From Tepidisphaeraceae bacterium (lineage in GTDB: Bacteria > Planctomycetota > Phycisphaerae > Tepidisphaerales > Tepidisphaeraceae), in the NCBI GenBank assembly GCA_025450555.1, contig JANWHF010000091.1, positions 1-9,751 of the forward strand: DNA of 9,751 bases. Reading direction: 5' to 3'. The notes beneath the pieces were generated by a model that did no database searches, was not told where the DNA came from, and worked only from the letters and a program-made list of their open reading frames with translations. A program made the translations under genes and the position numbers. Position 1 is the stretch's first letter. The number at the start of each line of letters is the position of its first letter. Positions 1-6,944 of the stretch are shown here, piece after piece.

Positions 1-115
1 CGGCCATGGCGGCGATGTCGTCGAAAACTCCCTCGGCTGGCGTATCGAGAATCGCGTAGGCCTGCAGCGCCCGGAAACGGGCGGCATCGTCGGTCGCGAT
101 CCAAGGCGAAGACAT
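1..115 (-). CDS. GAF-domain signalling protein, N-terminal fragment (runs off the left edge)
   Basis: Reading leftward from ATG at 115-113 gives 38 residues before the window ends. They contain the block ALQAYAILDTPAEGVFDDIA (residues 16-35). This closely resembles the N-terminal signature (ALxxYxILDTPPExxFDxI) found just before the GAF domain in many bacterial GAF-containing sensor histidine kinases, diguanylate cyclases and phosphatases. The output domain lies outside the window, so the enzyme type cannot be named. The start is supported by AGGGAG (plus strand 124-129), 8 nt before the ATG. The gene follows sufT after a 221-bp gap containing inverted repeats, so it is probably a separate unit from the suf genes. 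That is inference; no clear promoter or terminator was found between them. Confidence 0.7.
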   Translation of the reverse strand, partial: MSSPWIATDDAARFRALQAYAILDTPAEGVFDDIAAMA

Positions 116-120
116 CTTGA

Positions 121-234
121 AAACTCCCTGCTCCCGCGCGAGCCATTTACATCCGCGCCCGAGAATAGGCGCATGGGCGGCCATCCATTTGCCGCTGATC
201 CATATGAGCTATCGGCATTCAATGCAGGGAGTTT
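121..234 (-). repeat. 11-bp perfect inverted repeat spanning the ribosome binding site of the GAF gene
   Basis: Plus-strand 121-131 (AAACTCCCTGC) is the exact reverse complement of 224-234 (GCAGGGAGTTT), 92 nt apart. In the leftward transcript, the arm at 131-121 carries the AGGGAG ribosome binding site of the GAF gene. Pairing with the other arm would cover that site. A smaller 5-bp stem (177-181 with 191-195) lies inside the loop. The repeat is seen directly; a regulatory role is inference. Confidence 0.45.
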
Positions 235-270
235 GGGCCGATTCTGCGGCAAATCCTGTTGAATCGGGCC
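235..270 (-). other. Stem-loop between sufT and the GAF gene
   Basis: Plus-strand 238-244 (CCGATTC) pairs perfectly with 261-267 (GAATCGG). After one mismatch, two more pairs form (235-236 with 269-270), leaving a 16-nt loop. It lies 66 nt beyond the sufT stop and directly abuts one arm of the 121-234 inverted repeat. No run of U follows it in the leftward transcript, so it is not a convincing intrinsic terminator. It could protect the 3' end of the suf message or be part of the GAF gene leader. Confidence 0.4.
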
Positions 271-336
271 AAAGTGAGTGCGCGGGTCCAATAAGGATCC
301 GGATTTCGCGCGTTGTGATTTAAAAAGTAGTAGCGA

Positions 337-810
337 TTACATCATTCCCAATGTAAGCAGCGCCGTTTCGGACATGCGATCGCGGCTCCAGGGCGGTTCC
401 CAGACCAGCTCGACATCGGCGCTCGCCACTTCCGCAATGGCTTCGACTTTTTTCTCCACTTCGCCCGGCAGCGAGCCGGCCACCGGGCAGGCCGGCGCGG
501 TGAGGGTCATCTTGATGTGAACCTTGCGATCGGGATCGACCTGGATGTCGTAGATGAGGCCCAGCTCGTAGATATTTACCGGGATCTCCGGATCGTAGAT
601 TTCATGAAGGGCTTCGATGACTTTGCCTTCGATAAGCTTGCGAGCCATTTCATCCGCGGGCGCAGCGGGCGATGAGCTGGCGGTTTCGGAAGAAGGAGCT
701 TGCGCGCTCAGATCGCTTGCTGTTTCAGCGGCCGCGTCGGACGCCTTACCGCGCGGAAGCACGGGTAAGCTTTGGACCGAGTGAGGATAGCGATATTCTT
801 CGTCTGACAT
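337..810 (-). CDS. sufT: SufT-like Fe-S cluster maturation protein (DUF59/MIP18 family)
   Basis: A 157-residue protein. The first 55 or so residues are rich in Ala, Ser and Glu, look disordered and show no family resemblance. Residues 60-157 form a MIP18/DUF59 domain with DPEIPVNIYELGLIYDI (73-89), the TAPACP block with conserved Cys108, and the WEPPWSRDRMS end motif (137-147) typical of SufT and related proteins. SufT proteins assist maturation of Fe-S proteins, especially when demand is high, but their chemistry is not settled. Placement at the end of a suf operon is common for this family. It starts 18 nt after the sufS-sufE stop, so co-transcription is expected. No strong ribosome binding site sits at the right distance; AAGGA lies about 15 nt upstream of the ATG. 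No paired stem precedes the short T-run just after the stop. Confidence 0.9.
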   Translation of the reverse strand: MSDEEYRYPHSVQSLPVLPRGKASDAAAETASDLSAQAPSSETASSSPAAPADEMARKLIEGKVIEALHEIYDPEIPVNIYELGLIYDIQVDPDRKVHIKMTLTAPACPVAGSLPGEVEKKVEAIAEVASADVELVWEPPWSRDRMSETALLTLGMM

Positions 811-828
811 CGTTCGTCTTACTCATCC

Positions 829-2604
829 TTATGCGGATGCGGCAACCATCGCGCCGGCGCTGCTGCGAATTCGCTTGATCATACCCGCCAATCCATTGCG
901 GCGCTGCGAGCTGATGAACTGATCCAGCCCGATGCGCTGGAAGAAGTTTTCGATATCGAAATCGAGGACGGCCGATGCCTTTTGACCGCTGTAGATTCTT
1001 TGGAGAACTGCTATTAACCCGCGCACGATAAAGGCATCGGATGAGCCAAGGAATTCAAAAACGTCCACGGTGCCGGGGCGGATGCGGGGAAACAGATGGA
1101 CGACGCTCATGCAGCCATGCACGCGCGTGCTTTCGTTTTTCAAGGCCTCGGGCATCGGAAGAAGATGCTCGCCCATCTCTTCGATGTGGGTGTTGATCGC
1201 ATCGCGCCCTCCGAGGGCATCGGAAACATCCCGCAATTCCTCGGCCAGCTGGTCGGCGGCGGTAGCGGGAGAATCTGCGACGGCCGGAGGAAATTTAAGT
1301 GTAGACATCGCGGGCGAAGCAGCAGGCGCCGAATGTCGCTTGGCGCTGCGCTCATGGATCGTCAACTTCACAGCGGCAACCAGCGCGTCCACATCTTCCC
1401 TGGTGTTGTACATCGCCAGCGAAGCTCGGGCGGTGGAGTTGATCCCCATCCGAACCATCACCGGTTGGCAGCAATGATGGCCCGTGCGGACGGCAACGCC
1501 TTCGCGATCGAGACGATTGCCGATGTCCAGTGACGAGATCGGCGGATCATCGATGACAAACGACAGAACGCAGCCCTTCTGTTTGGCGGTGCCGATGATC
1601 CGCACGCCTGGCACATCGCCAAGCTGCTGGGTGGCATAATTCAGCAGCGATTCTTCATGAGGGACGAGATTCTCGAAGCCGACCGATTGCACATATTCGA
1701 TCGCGGCGGCAAGACCGACCGCGCCGGCAATGTGAGGCGTGCCCGCTTCGAATTTGTTGGGAAGCTGGGCGTAGGTCGTCTTCTCGAAGGTGACCGATTC
1801 AATCATGTCGCCGCCCCCCTGGTAAGGTGGCATCGCATCGAGCAACTCGCGCCGGCCCCAGAGGACGCCGATGCCCGTTGGGCCATAGAGCTTGTGGCCG
1901 GAGAAGGCATAAAAATCGCAGTCGATCTGGCGGACGTCGGTGGGATGATGGGCAACCCATTGGGCCCCATCGACCAGCACCTTCGCGCCGACCTCGTGAG
2001 CCATTCGCGTAATCGTTCGCACGTCATTGATCGTGCCGAGCGAATTGGAAGCATGAACGACCGAGACGAAGCAGGTCGGCTGTTTCAGCAGCTTTGCATA
2101 TTCATCCAGCAGAAGCTCGCCGGCATCGTTCATCGGAATCACGCGAAGCACACCGCCAGTGGCCTGGGCGATGATCTGCCAGGGAACGATGTTCGAGTGA
2201 TGCTCCATCGCCGACACGATGATCTGGTGGCCAGGCTTGAAATTGGCCCGCCCGAAGCTGGATGCGACGAGGTTAACCGCCTCGGTCGTCCCGCGCGTGA
2301 AGATCACTTCGGCGGCTCCGGGTGCATTGATGAACGCAGCGATCGTGCGACGCGCTTCTTCGTAGGCGAGGGTCGCGGTCTGGCTCAGGAGGTAAACGCC
2401 ACGATGAATATTGGCGTTTTCCGATTCGTAATACCGGGCCAATCGATCGAGAACGACTTGCGGCTTTTGAGTTGTCGCGCCGTTGTCGAGATAGACCAGC
2501 GGCTTGCCATGTGCGGAAGCATGCAGAATCGGAAAATCGCGCCGGATGCGCCGAACATCAAATCCGGGAAGCTTGGCGGGAATTGTTAGACTGACCGAGG
2601 CCAT
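829..2604 (-). CDS. sufS: SufS-SufE fusion: cysteine desulfurase with fused sulfur acceptor
   Basis: A 591-residue fusion. Residues 15-415 are a class V aminotransferase-fold, group II (SufS-type) cysteine desulfurase: MEHHSN with PLP-stacking His135, VDGAQ (Asp212, Gln215), SGHK with the PLP lysine Lys238, and RTGHHCCQP with catalytic Cys378. It takes sulfur from L-cysteine as a persulfide and releases alanine. After a low-complexity Ala/Pro/Ser linker (about 420-450), residues 455-585 are a SufE domain, with the RVHGCMS motif carrying acceptor Cys498 and a downstream SSDAFIVRGLIAVL block. SufE is normally a separate protein of about 140 residues; fusion fixes donor and acceptor in one chain. 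Cys379, next to the catalytic Cys, is usually another residue (often Ala). ATG at 2604 was chosen over an in-frame GTG at 2610; neither has a clear ribosome binding site. It starts 24 nt after the sufD stop. Confidence 0.95.
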   Translation of the reverse strand: MASVSLTIPAKLPGFDVRRIRRDFPILHASAHGKPLVYLDNGATTQKPQVVLDRLARYYESENANIHRGVYLLSQTATLAYEEARRTIAAFINAPGAAEVIFTRGTTEAVNLVASSFGRANFKPGHQIIVSAMEHHSNIVPWQIIAQATGGVLRVIPMNDAGELLLDEYAKLLKQPTCFVSVVHASNSLGTINDVRTITRMAHEVGAKVLVDGAQWVAHHPTDVRQIDCDFYAFSGHKLYGPTGIGVLWGRRELLDAMPPYQGGGDMIESVTFEKTTYAQLPNKFEAGTPHIAGAVGLAAAIEYVQSVGFENLVPHEESLLNYATQQLGDVPGVRIIGTAKQKGCVLSFVIDDPPISSLDIGNRLDREGVAVRTGHHCCQPVMVRMGINSTARASLAMYNTREDVDALVAAVKLTIHERSAKRHSAPAASPAMSTLKFPPAVADSPATAADQLAEELRDVSDALGGRDAINTHIEEMGEHLLPMPEALKNESTRVHGCMSVVHLFPRIRPGTVDVFEFLGSSDAFIVRGLIAVLQRIYSGQKASAVLDFDIENFFQRIGLDQFISSQRRNGLAGMIKRIRSSAGAMVAASA

Positions 2605-2628
2605 GGTCACACATGCCGATCATCCGAT

Positions 2629-3990
2629 TTACAACTGTTTCACCGCTTCATCATGCGAAGCCAGATCGTTGATGCGCAAGTCCAGCGGCAAGCCATGCTG
2701 AAGCGCCATGTATTCTTCAAGGCGCCGGCGGACTCGTTCCACCTTGATCCGGCGCGTGATGTCAGCGGCAAAGGCGTAGGTCATTAAGTGGCGAGCCGCT
2801 TCGAGGCCGACGCCGCGCTGGCGGAGATAGAAGACCTGCTCTTCATCGACGGGGCCGCTCGAAGAGCCATGCGTGCATTTGACGTCGTCGGCATAAATTT
2901 CGAGTGCCGGCATCGAGTTCATCACCGCGTCATCGGAAAGCAACAGTGCCTTGCTGGTCTGCTTTGAATCGGTCTTTTGCGCGCCGCTGCGCACGAGGAT
3001 TTTGCCTTTGAATACACCGCTGGCTTTTCCATCGAGCACATGCTTGTAAAGCTCGTGGCTGGGGCAATTGGGCTCGGCATGATCGAGCATCGTGTGATTG
3101 TCGCAGTGCTGCTCGCCACCGATGAAGACCAGCCCGTTAAGCGTGGCATCCGCATGCTGGCCGGCCAGCACCGCATTCAGATCATTGCGCGAAAGCTTGG
3201 CTCCGAGCGTGGCGGCATGCGAAACAAATCGCGCATCCGCGCCGAGTCGGATTTGCGTCGTGGAAACGTGAAAAGCTTCGCCGCTCTCCTGCTGGAGCTT
3301 GCAATGGTCGAGCTGCGCGCGATCTTCGAGGCTAATTTCGGTCACCGCGTTGGTGAAATACAGTCCTCGCCCGCCGACATAGCTTTCGACGACAGTGCCT
3401 GATGCACCCTCTTCCAGCATAATCAGCACGCGCGGATGCGAAACCGCCGGCTCGCGCGAAGTGGTCGAAATAAACAGCAGATGGATCGGCTGATCAACTT
3501 CGACATTTCGCGGGATATGAATGACCGCCCCGTCGCGAATGAAACCGGTGTTCAACGCCACAAACGGATTGGCTTCGACATCGGCCAATCGCCCCAACGA
3601 TCCTTCGAGTTGCTGGCCGCGCGAATCGAGCGCATCAGGGAGATGTCCGGCGAAAACTCCTCGCGACAAACGGCCGAGTTTCGAAAGCTGCTGAACGAAA
3701 TGGCCATTCACGAAAACCAGTTCGCTGGCGGCTTCATCGCCAAAACTGTAGCGATCGAGCAGATCGGTCCCCTGCCCGTCATATCGCGCCAGCTTGAAAG
3801 GCATTCTCGCGATCGGCGCGACGTTGGTATAGCGCCATCGCTCTTCGCGGGTTGATGGGAATCCCACCTGCTCAAAGCGGTCGATGCCGCTTCGGCGGAG
3901 CGAATCAAGCCACGCCGGCGCATGGCCCGCCGACTGATCGAACTGGCTGAAGTTCGAGAGGTGGGTGTTCTTATCAGCCAACTGCGTCAT
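2629..3990 (-). CDS. sufD: Fe-S cluster assembly protein SufD
   Basis: A 453-residue SufB/SufD-family protein, slightly longer than the roughly 420-residue E. coli SufD. The N-terminal region has the EERWRYTN motif (about 50-56) typical of SufD. The middle is the beta-helix core. The C-terminal region has DVKCTHGSSSGPVDEEQVFY, whose His374 matches the conserved SufD histidine needed for cluster assembly at the SufB-SufD interface. SufD pairs with SufB on the SufBC2D scaffold and is needed for iron acquisition. Start choice: ATG at 3990 is preceded by AAAGG with 7 nt spacing. In-frame ATG at 4005 and GTG at 4008 are alternatives that would add 5 or 6 residues. It lies 48 nt after the sufC stop and 24 nt before sufS-sufE. 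Confidence 0.95.
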   Translation of the reverse strand: MTQLADKNTHLSNFSQFDQSAGHAPAWLDSLRRSGIDRFEQVGFPSTREERWRYTNVAPIARMPFKLARYDGQGTDLLDRYSFGDEAASELVFVNGHFVQQLSKLGRLSRGVFAGHLPDALDSRGQQLEGSLGRLADVEANPFVALNTGFIRDGAVIHIPRNVEVDQPIHLLFISTTSREPAVSHPRVLIMLEEGASGTVVESYVGGRGLYFTNAVTEISLEDRAQLDHCKLQQESGEAFHVSTTQIRLGADARFVSHAATLGAKLSRNDLNAVLAGQHADATLNGLVFIGGEQHCDNHTMLDHAEPNCPSHELYKHVLDGKASGVFKGKILVRSGAQKTDSKQTSKALLLSDDAVMNSMPALEIYADDVKCTHGSSSGPVDEEQVFYLRQRGVGLEAARHLMTYAFAADITRRIKVERVRRRLEEYMALQHGLPLDLRINDLASHDEAVKQL

Positions 3991-4038
3991 GACCTGACCT
4001 TTCATCACCTGCCTGCGAAACCATCGGCGATCTAAAGC

Positions 4039-4821
4039 CTATCCAACCTGCCTGGCCTGTCGATCGACCCAATCGTAGCCTTGCGTGTCCACCTTGGCAG
4101 CCAGCGCTTTGTCGCCGGTCATAAGGATTTTGCCATCCAGCATGATGTGGACGATGTCGGGAACGATGTACTGCAGGAGCCGTTCGTAGTGCGTCACGAC
4201 CAGGATCGCGTTGTCGTCGCGCCGGAGCGACTCAGCGCCCTCGGCCACGGTTTTGAGCGCATCGACGTCGAGCCCTGAATCAGTTTCATCCATCAGCGCC
4301 AGCGTCGGGTTCATCACCGCCATCTGAAAGATTTCGTTGCGCTTCTTTTCGCCGCCGGAGAATCCTTCGTTGATGGCGCGATTCATGAAGCTGGGATCCA
4401 TGTGGAGCAGCTTCATCTTATCTTTGACGAGGTTGATGAAATCCTTGGTTTGGAGTTCATCTTGGCCTCGATGCTTGCGAACCGCATTGACGGCTGCCTT
4501 GAGGAAGTAGCTCGTGCTGACGCCGGGGATTTCAACCGGATATTGAAACGCCAGGAAGATGCCTTCGCGGGCCCGCTCTTCGGCTGAAAGTTCGAGCAGA
4601 TCCTGCCCCTTATAGCGGACGCTGCCGCCGGTGACTTCATAAGCCTCGCGCCCGGCAAGCACTTGGGCGAGCGTGCTCTTGCCGGACCCGTTCTTGCCCA
4701 TGATGGCATGAACTTCCCCGGCGTTAATCGTCAGATTCACGCCTTTGAGGATTTCCCGCCCACCCGGCGCGGCCACGCGAGCATAGAGGTCTTTGATTTC
4801 AAGTAATGGTTCGATGGTCAT
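4039..4821 (-). CDS. sufC: SufC, ABC-type ATPase of the SufBC2D complex
   Basis: A 260-residue protein, about the usual SufC length, with all ABC ATPase motifs: Walker A GKNGSGKST (42-50), Q-loop Gln93, the SufC-type signature FSGGEKKR (154-161), Walker B LALMDE (174-179) followed by the DSGLDVDALK D-loop region (181-190), and switch His211 in VVTHYERLL. FSGGEKKRNE and DSGLDVDALK distinguish SufC from transporter ATPases. It has no membrane partner here. SufC binds SufB and SufD, and its ATP-driven dimerisation reshapes the scaffold during cluster building. It follows hicB after 52 nt rather than following sufB directly, which is unusual. No obvious ribosome binding site precedes its ATG. Confidence 0.97.
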   Translation of the reverse strand: MTIEPLLEIKDLYARVAAPGGREILKGVNLTINAGEVHAIMGKNGSGKSTLAQVLAGREAYEVTGGSVRYKGQDLLELSAEERAREGIFLAFQYPVEIPGVSTSYFLKAAVNAVRKHRGQDELQTKDFINLVKDKMKLLHMDPSFMNRAINEGFSGGEKKRNEIFQMAVMNPTLALMDETDSGLDVDALKTVAEGAESLRRDDNAILVVTHYERLLQYIVPDIVHIMLDGKILMTGDKALAAKVDTQGYDWVDRQARQVG

Positions 4822-4873
4822 GTCTATTCAATCGCTGGAAAGCACCCGATTCGGCCTCAACACCGGAAAAAGC

Positions 4874-5146
4874 TTACGCCACTGCGGATCGATTTTTATT
4901 GACGGGAGGCTCCTGTAAATCCACGACATCCGCGCCCGGGTAATGAAACAGCCGGGGCTGAGGCAATGGCCCACGCTTTCGCACGTCGTGCGATTCAACA
5001 AGCAACTCGAGGGCTTCACGCGCATTCTTTGCGGCTTCGTCATAGGTTTGGCCATGCGTCTTACAGCCCCATTCCGGGAGCGATACGACATATGCGCCGT
5101 CTTCATCTGACCATTGGATGATGACCGTGTATTTTGGATGATCCAT
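4874..5146 (-). CDS. hicB: HicB-family antitoxin (short form)
   Basis: A 90-residue protein. Residues 5-50 match the HicB partial RNase H-like fold: YTVIIQWSDEDGAYVVSLPE (6-25), GCKTHGQTYDEAAKNAREAL (27-46). HicB binds and neutralises HicA. The C-terminal 40 residues are Pro-rich and show no recognisable ribbon-helix-helix or helix-turn-helix, the domains full-length HicB proteins use to repress their own promoter. Direct DNA binding therefore looks unlikely from sequence alone. The ATG is 10 nt after the hicA stop, with GGCGGTG just upstream, so translation is likely coupled to hicA. Toxin-before-antitoxin order is the usual hicAB order. It sits between sufB and sufC. The fold assignment is strong; the antitoxin role is inferred from family and pairing. 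Confidence 0.85.
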   Translation of the reverse strand: MDHPKYTVIIQWSDEDGAYVVSLPEWGCKTHGQTYDEAAKNAREALELLVESHDVRKRGPLPQPRLFHYPGADVVDLQEPPVNKNRSAVA

Positions 5147-5156
5147 GTGTCACCGC

Positions 5157-5360
5157 CTACTTCGTTTGCGCTTCGCGGGCCGCTCGCATTACATCCTTCT
5201 CCTGATATTGCTTTGCATCGTCGCCATCATTGCCCGCCAGAATAATGGTTCGCTGAACGGCATCGTGCTGCCATTTTGAATGACTTCCTTTCCCACCGGC
5301 AATAAGTTGCCAGCCGGCCTGACGCAACATGACCTTGAGCTCGCGGATCTTCTTGGGCAT
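5157..5360 (-). CDS. hicA: HicA-family mRNA interferase toxin
   Basis: A 67-residue protein with the small dsRBD-like HicA fold pattern: IRELKVMLRQAGWQLI (5-20), then GGKGSHSKW (22-30). His27 in this motif is the conserved catalytic histidine of HicA toxins, which cleave mRNA independently of the ribosome. The later AGNDGDDAKQYQEKDV segment resembles a HicA-like subgroup with GDDAKPYQEK, not the commoner LNSILKQAGL ending. The histidine is intact, so the toxin is not visibly inactivated. The ATG lies 6 nt after the sufB stop, leaving no room for its own promoter unless it lies within sufB. Expression is probably tied to the suf message. The nearest purine-rich stretch (GGTGGG, in the end of sufB) is about 11 nt upstream, so translation may be coupled to sufB termination. 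Confidence 0.85.
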   Translation of the reverse strand: MPKKIRELKVMLRQAGWQLIAGGKGSHSKWQHDAVQRTIILAGNDGDDAKQYQEKDVMRAAREAQTK

Positions 5361-5366
5361 CCGTGA

Positions 5367-6806
5367 TTATCCCACCGATCCTTCCAGACTCACGCCCAGC
5401 AGCTTTCTCGCTTCGGCGGCAAATTCCATGGGAAGCTCCTTGAACACTTCCTTGCAGAAGCCGTTGACGATCATGCTGACGGCGTCTTCCAGTGAGATGC
5501 CGCGGGTCTTGCAATAGAAAAGCTGGTCTTCGCCGATCTTGCTGGTCGAGGCTTCGTGCTCGGCCCGGCTGCTGGTGTTGCGCACCTCAATATAGGGCAC
5601 CGTATGCGCGCCGCACTTGTCGCCCAGCAGCAGCGAATCGCACTGTGTGTAATTGCGGCTGTTGGTTGCGCCTTTGAGAATCTTCACCAGGCCGCGATAA
5701 GTATTCTGGCCGCGCCCGGCTGAAATACCCTTGGAGACAATTGTGCTCCGCGTGTTCTTCCCGATGTGGAACATCTTGGTGCCGGTGTCGGCCTGCTGGA
5801 AATTGTTGGTGAGGGCGACGGAATAGAACTCGCCGATGGAGTTATCACCCTGAAGGATGCAGCTTGGATATTTCCAGGTGATGGCGGAGCCGGTCTCGAC
5901 CTGCGTCCAGGAAATCTTGGCATTCTTTCCCCGGCAAGCTCCCCTCTTGGTGACGAAATTATAGATTCCGCCTTTGCCTTCCTTGTCGCCGGGATACCAG
6001 TTTTGAACGGTCGAATATTTGATGGTGGCGTTGTCGAGCGCGACCAGTTCTACGACGGCCGCATGCAACTGATTCTCATCCCGCTGCGGCGCGGTGCAGC
6101 CTTCAAGGTAGCTGACGTATGCGCCCTCATCGGCGATGATCAGCGTTCGCTCGAACTGCCCGGTATTTTTCGCATTGATGCGGAAATAGGTGCTCAGCTC
6201 CATCGGGCAGCGCACGCCTTTTGGAATGTAGACGAATGAGCCATCGGTGAAAACCGCCGAGTTGAGCGTTGCAAAAAAGTTGTCGCTATAAGGGACAACC
6301 GATCCCATGTATTTCCGCACCAGTTCCGGATGCTCGCGAACCGCTTCGCCGAACGAGCAGAAAATGATGCCCATCGAGGCGAGTTTTTCCTTGAACGTCG
6401 TGGCAACCGAAACGCTGTCGAAGACCGCATCCACTGCCACGCCCGCCAGTGCCGCGCGCTCGTGCATCGGCACGCCGAGCTTTTCGTAAGTCTTCAAAAG
6501 CTCCGGATCGACCTCGTCGAGGCTCTTTTTGGCGGCCTTGGGCGCCGAATAATAAATCGCGCTCTGATAATCGATCGGCGGATAGTGGACCATCGCCCAC
6601 TTGGGCTCTTCCATCGTCAGCCAGTGGCGGTAGGCCTCCAGCCGCCAATCGAGCATCCACTGTGGCTCGCCCTTCTTATGGGAAATAAATCGGACGATGT
6701 CTTCATTGAGTCCCGGCGGCGCCGACTCCGCGTCGATATCGGTGACAAACCCCCACTTGTATTCGCGATTCGCGAGGGTTTCGATTTCGCTGGTCTGGGT
6801 CGGCAT
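5367..6806 (-). CDS. sufB: Fe-S cluster assembly scaffold protein SufB
   Basis: A 479-residue SufB with very strong family identity: MELSTYFRINAKNTGQFERT (202-221), YLEGCTAP (233-240), WTQVETGSAITWKYPSCILQ (300-319), GEFYSVALTNNFQQADTGTK (325-344) and GEDQLFYCKTRGISLEDAVS (425-444). Counting back from the C-terminus, Cys389 and Glu418 correspond to E. coli Cys405 and Glu434, and Cys237 probably to Cys254. These residues carry sulfur transfer and nascent cluster binding, so the scaffold looks competent. SufB forms SufBC2D with SufC and SufD. The gene follows a 144-bp hairpin-rich leader after the A-type carrier gene. No strong ribosome binding site precedes ATG 6806. hicA begins 6 nt downstream. 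Confidence 0.98.
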   Translation of the reverse strand: MPTQTSEIETLANREYKWGFVTDIDAESAPPGLNEDIVRFISHKKGEPQWMLDWRLEAYRHWLTMEEPKWAMVHYPPIDYQSAIYYSAPKAAKKSLDEVDPELLKTYEKLGVPMHERAALAGVAVDAVFDSVSVATTFKEKLASMGIIFCSFGEAVREHPELVRKYMGSVVPYSDNFFATLNSAVFTDGSFVYIPKGVRCPMELSTYFRINAKNTGQFERTLIIADEGAYVSYLEGCTAPQRDENQLHAAVVELVALDNATIKYSTVQNWYPGDKEGKGGIYNFVTKRGACRGKNAKISWTQVETGSAITWKYPSCILQGDNSIGEFYSVALTNNFQQADTGTKMFHIGKNTRSTIVSKGISAGRGQNTYRGLVKILKGATNSRNYTQCDSLLLGDKCGAHTVPYIEVRNTSSRAEHEASTSKIGEDQLFYCKTRGISLEDAVSMIVNGFCKEVFKELPMEFAAEARKLLGVSLEGSVG

Positions 6807-6829
6807 GAAATCACACTAATTAAGTAAGC

Positions 6830-6895
6830 CGGGCATGGCGGACCGCATTAATCGGCGCGCAACAGCGCGCTGGCGAGTGCGATCCTCCATGCCCG
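6830..6895 (-). other. Long nested stem-loop in the sufB leader
   Basis: Plus-strand 6830-6838 (CGGGCATGG) pairs perfectly with 6887-6895 (CCATGCCCG). Inside it, 6840-6842 pairs with 6883-6885 and 6844-6847 with 6878-6881, each after one mismatch. An apical GCGCGC/GCGCGC stem (6855-6860 with 6865-6870) closes an AACA loop. The whole 66-nt element ends 23 nt before the sufB ATG. No U-run follows it in the leftward transcript, so it is not a standard terminator. It could be a leader RNA structure, a processing or stabilising hairpin, or a REP-like dispersed palindrome. The pairing is seen; the function is unknown. Confidence 0.6.
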
Positions 6896-6920
6896 CGTCA
6901 ATATTCACAAAGAACAGCTC

Positions 6921-6942
6921 TGGAACGACGCCAGTCGCTCCA
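6921..6942 (-). other. Second stem-loop in the sufB leader
   Basis: Plus-strand 6921-6929 pairs with 6934-6942 (8 of 9 pairs, one A-C mismatch) around a GCCA loop. It sits between the carrier-gene stop hairpin and the long 6830-6895 stem-loop, making three stem-loops in a row in the carrier-sufB gap. Confidence 0.5.
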
Positions 6943-6944
6943 AA

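Noticed and set aside
23..129. Direct repeat GAAAACTCCCT at 23-33 and 119-129
   Set aside because: Only 11 bp, one copy inside the GAF coding sequence and one at its ribosome binding site; probably chance, with no mobile-element features.
318..336. T-run just after the sufT stop as an intrinsic terminator
   Set aside because: The leftward transcript has CTTTTTAAAT after the stop, but no GC-rich stem directly precedes it.
1657..2589. 310-codon open frame on the plus strand
   Set aside because: It lies wholly antisense to the sufS-sufE fusion, which has unmistakable catalytic motifs. The product is Arg/Asp/His-rich with no family resemblance, as expected for an antisense frame in GC-rich DNA.
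4828..5106. 92-codon minus-strand frame overlapping hicB
   Set aside because: Different frame over the same DNA; hicB has the recognisable family motifs and the hicA-coupled start, whereas this frame is Arg/Ser-rich and matches nothing.
4822..5366. Mobile-element ends flanking hicAB
   Set aside because: I found no terminal inverted repeats, target-site duplications or transposase remnants around the pair; the junctions with sufB and sufC look like ordinary operon gaps.
6330..6827. 165-codon open frame on the plus strand
   Set aside because: Antisense to the start of sufB and without any protein-family signature.
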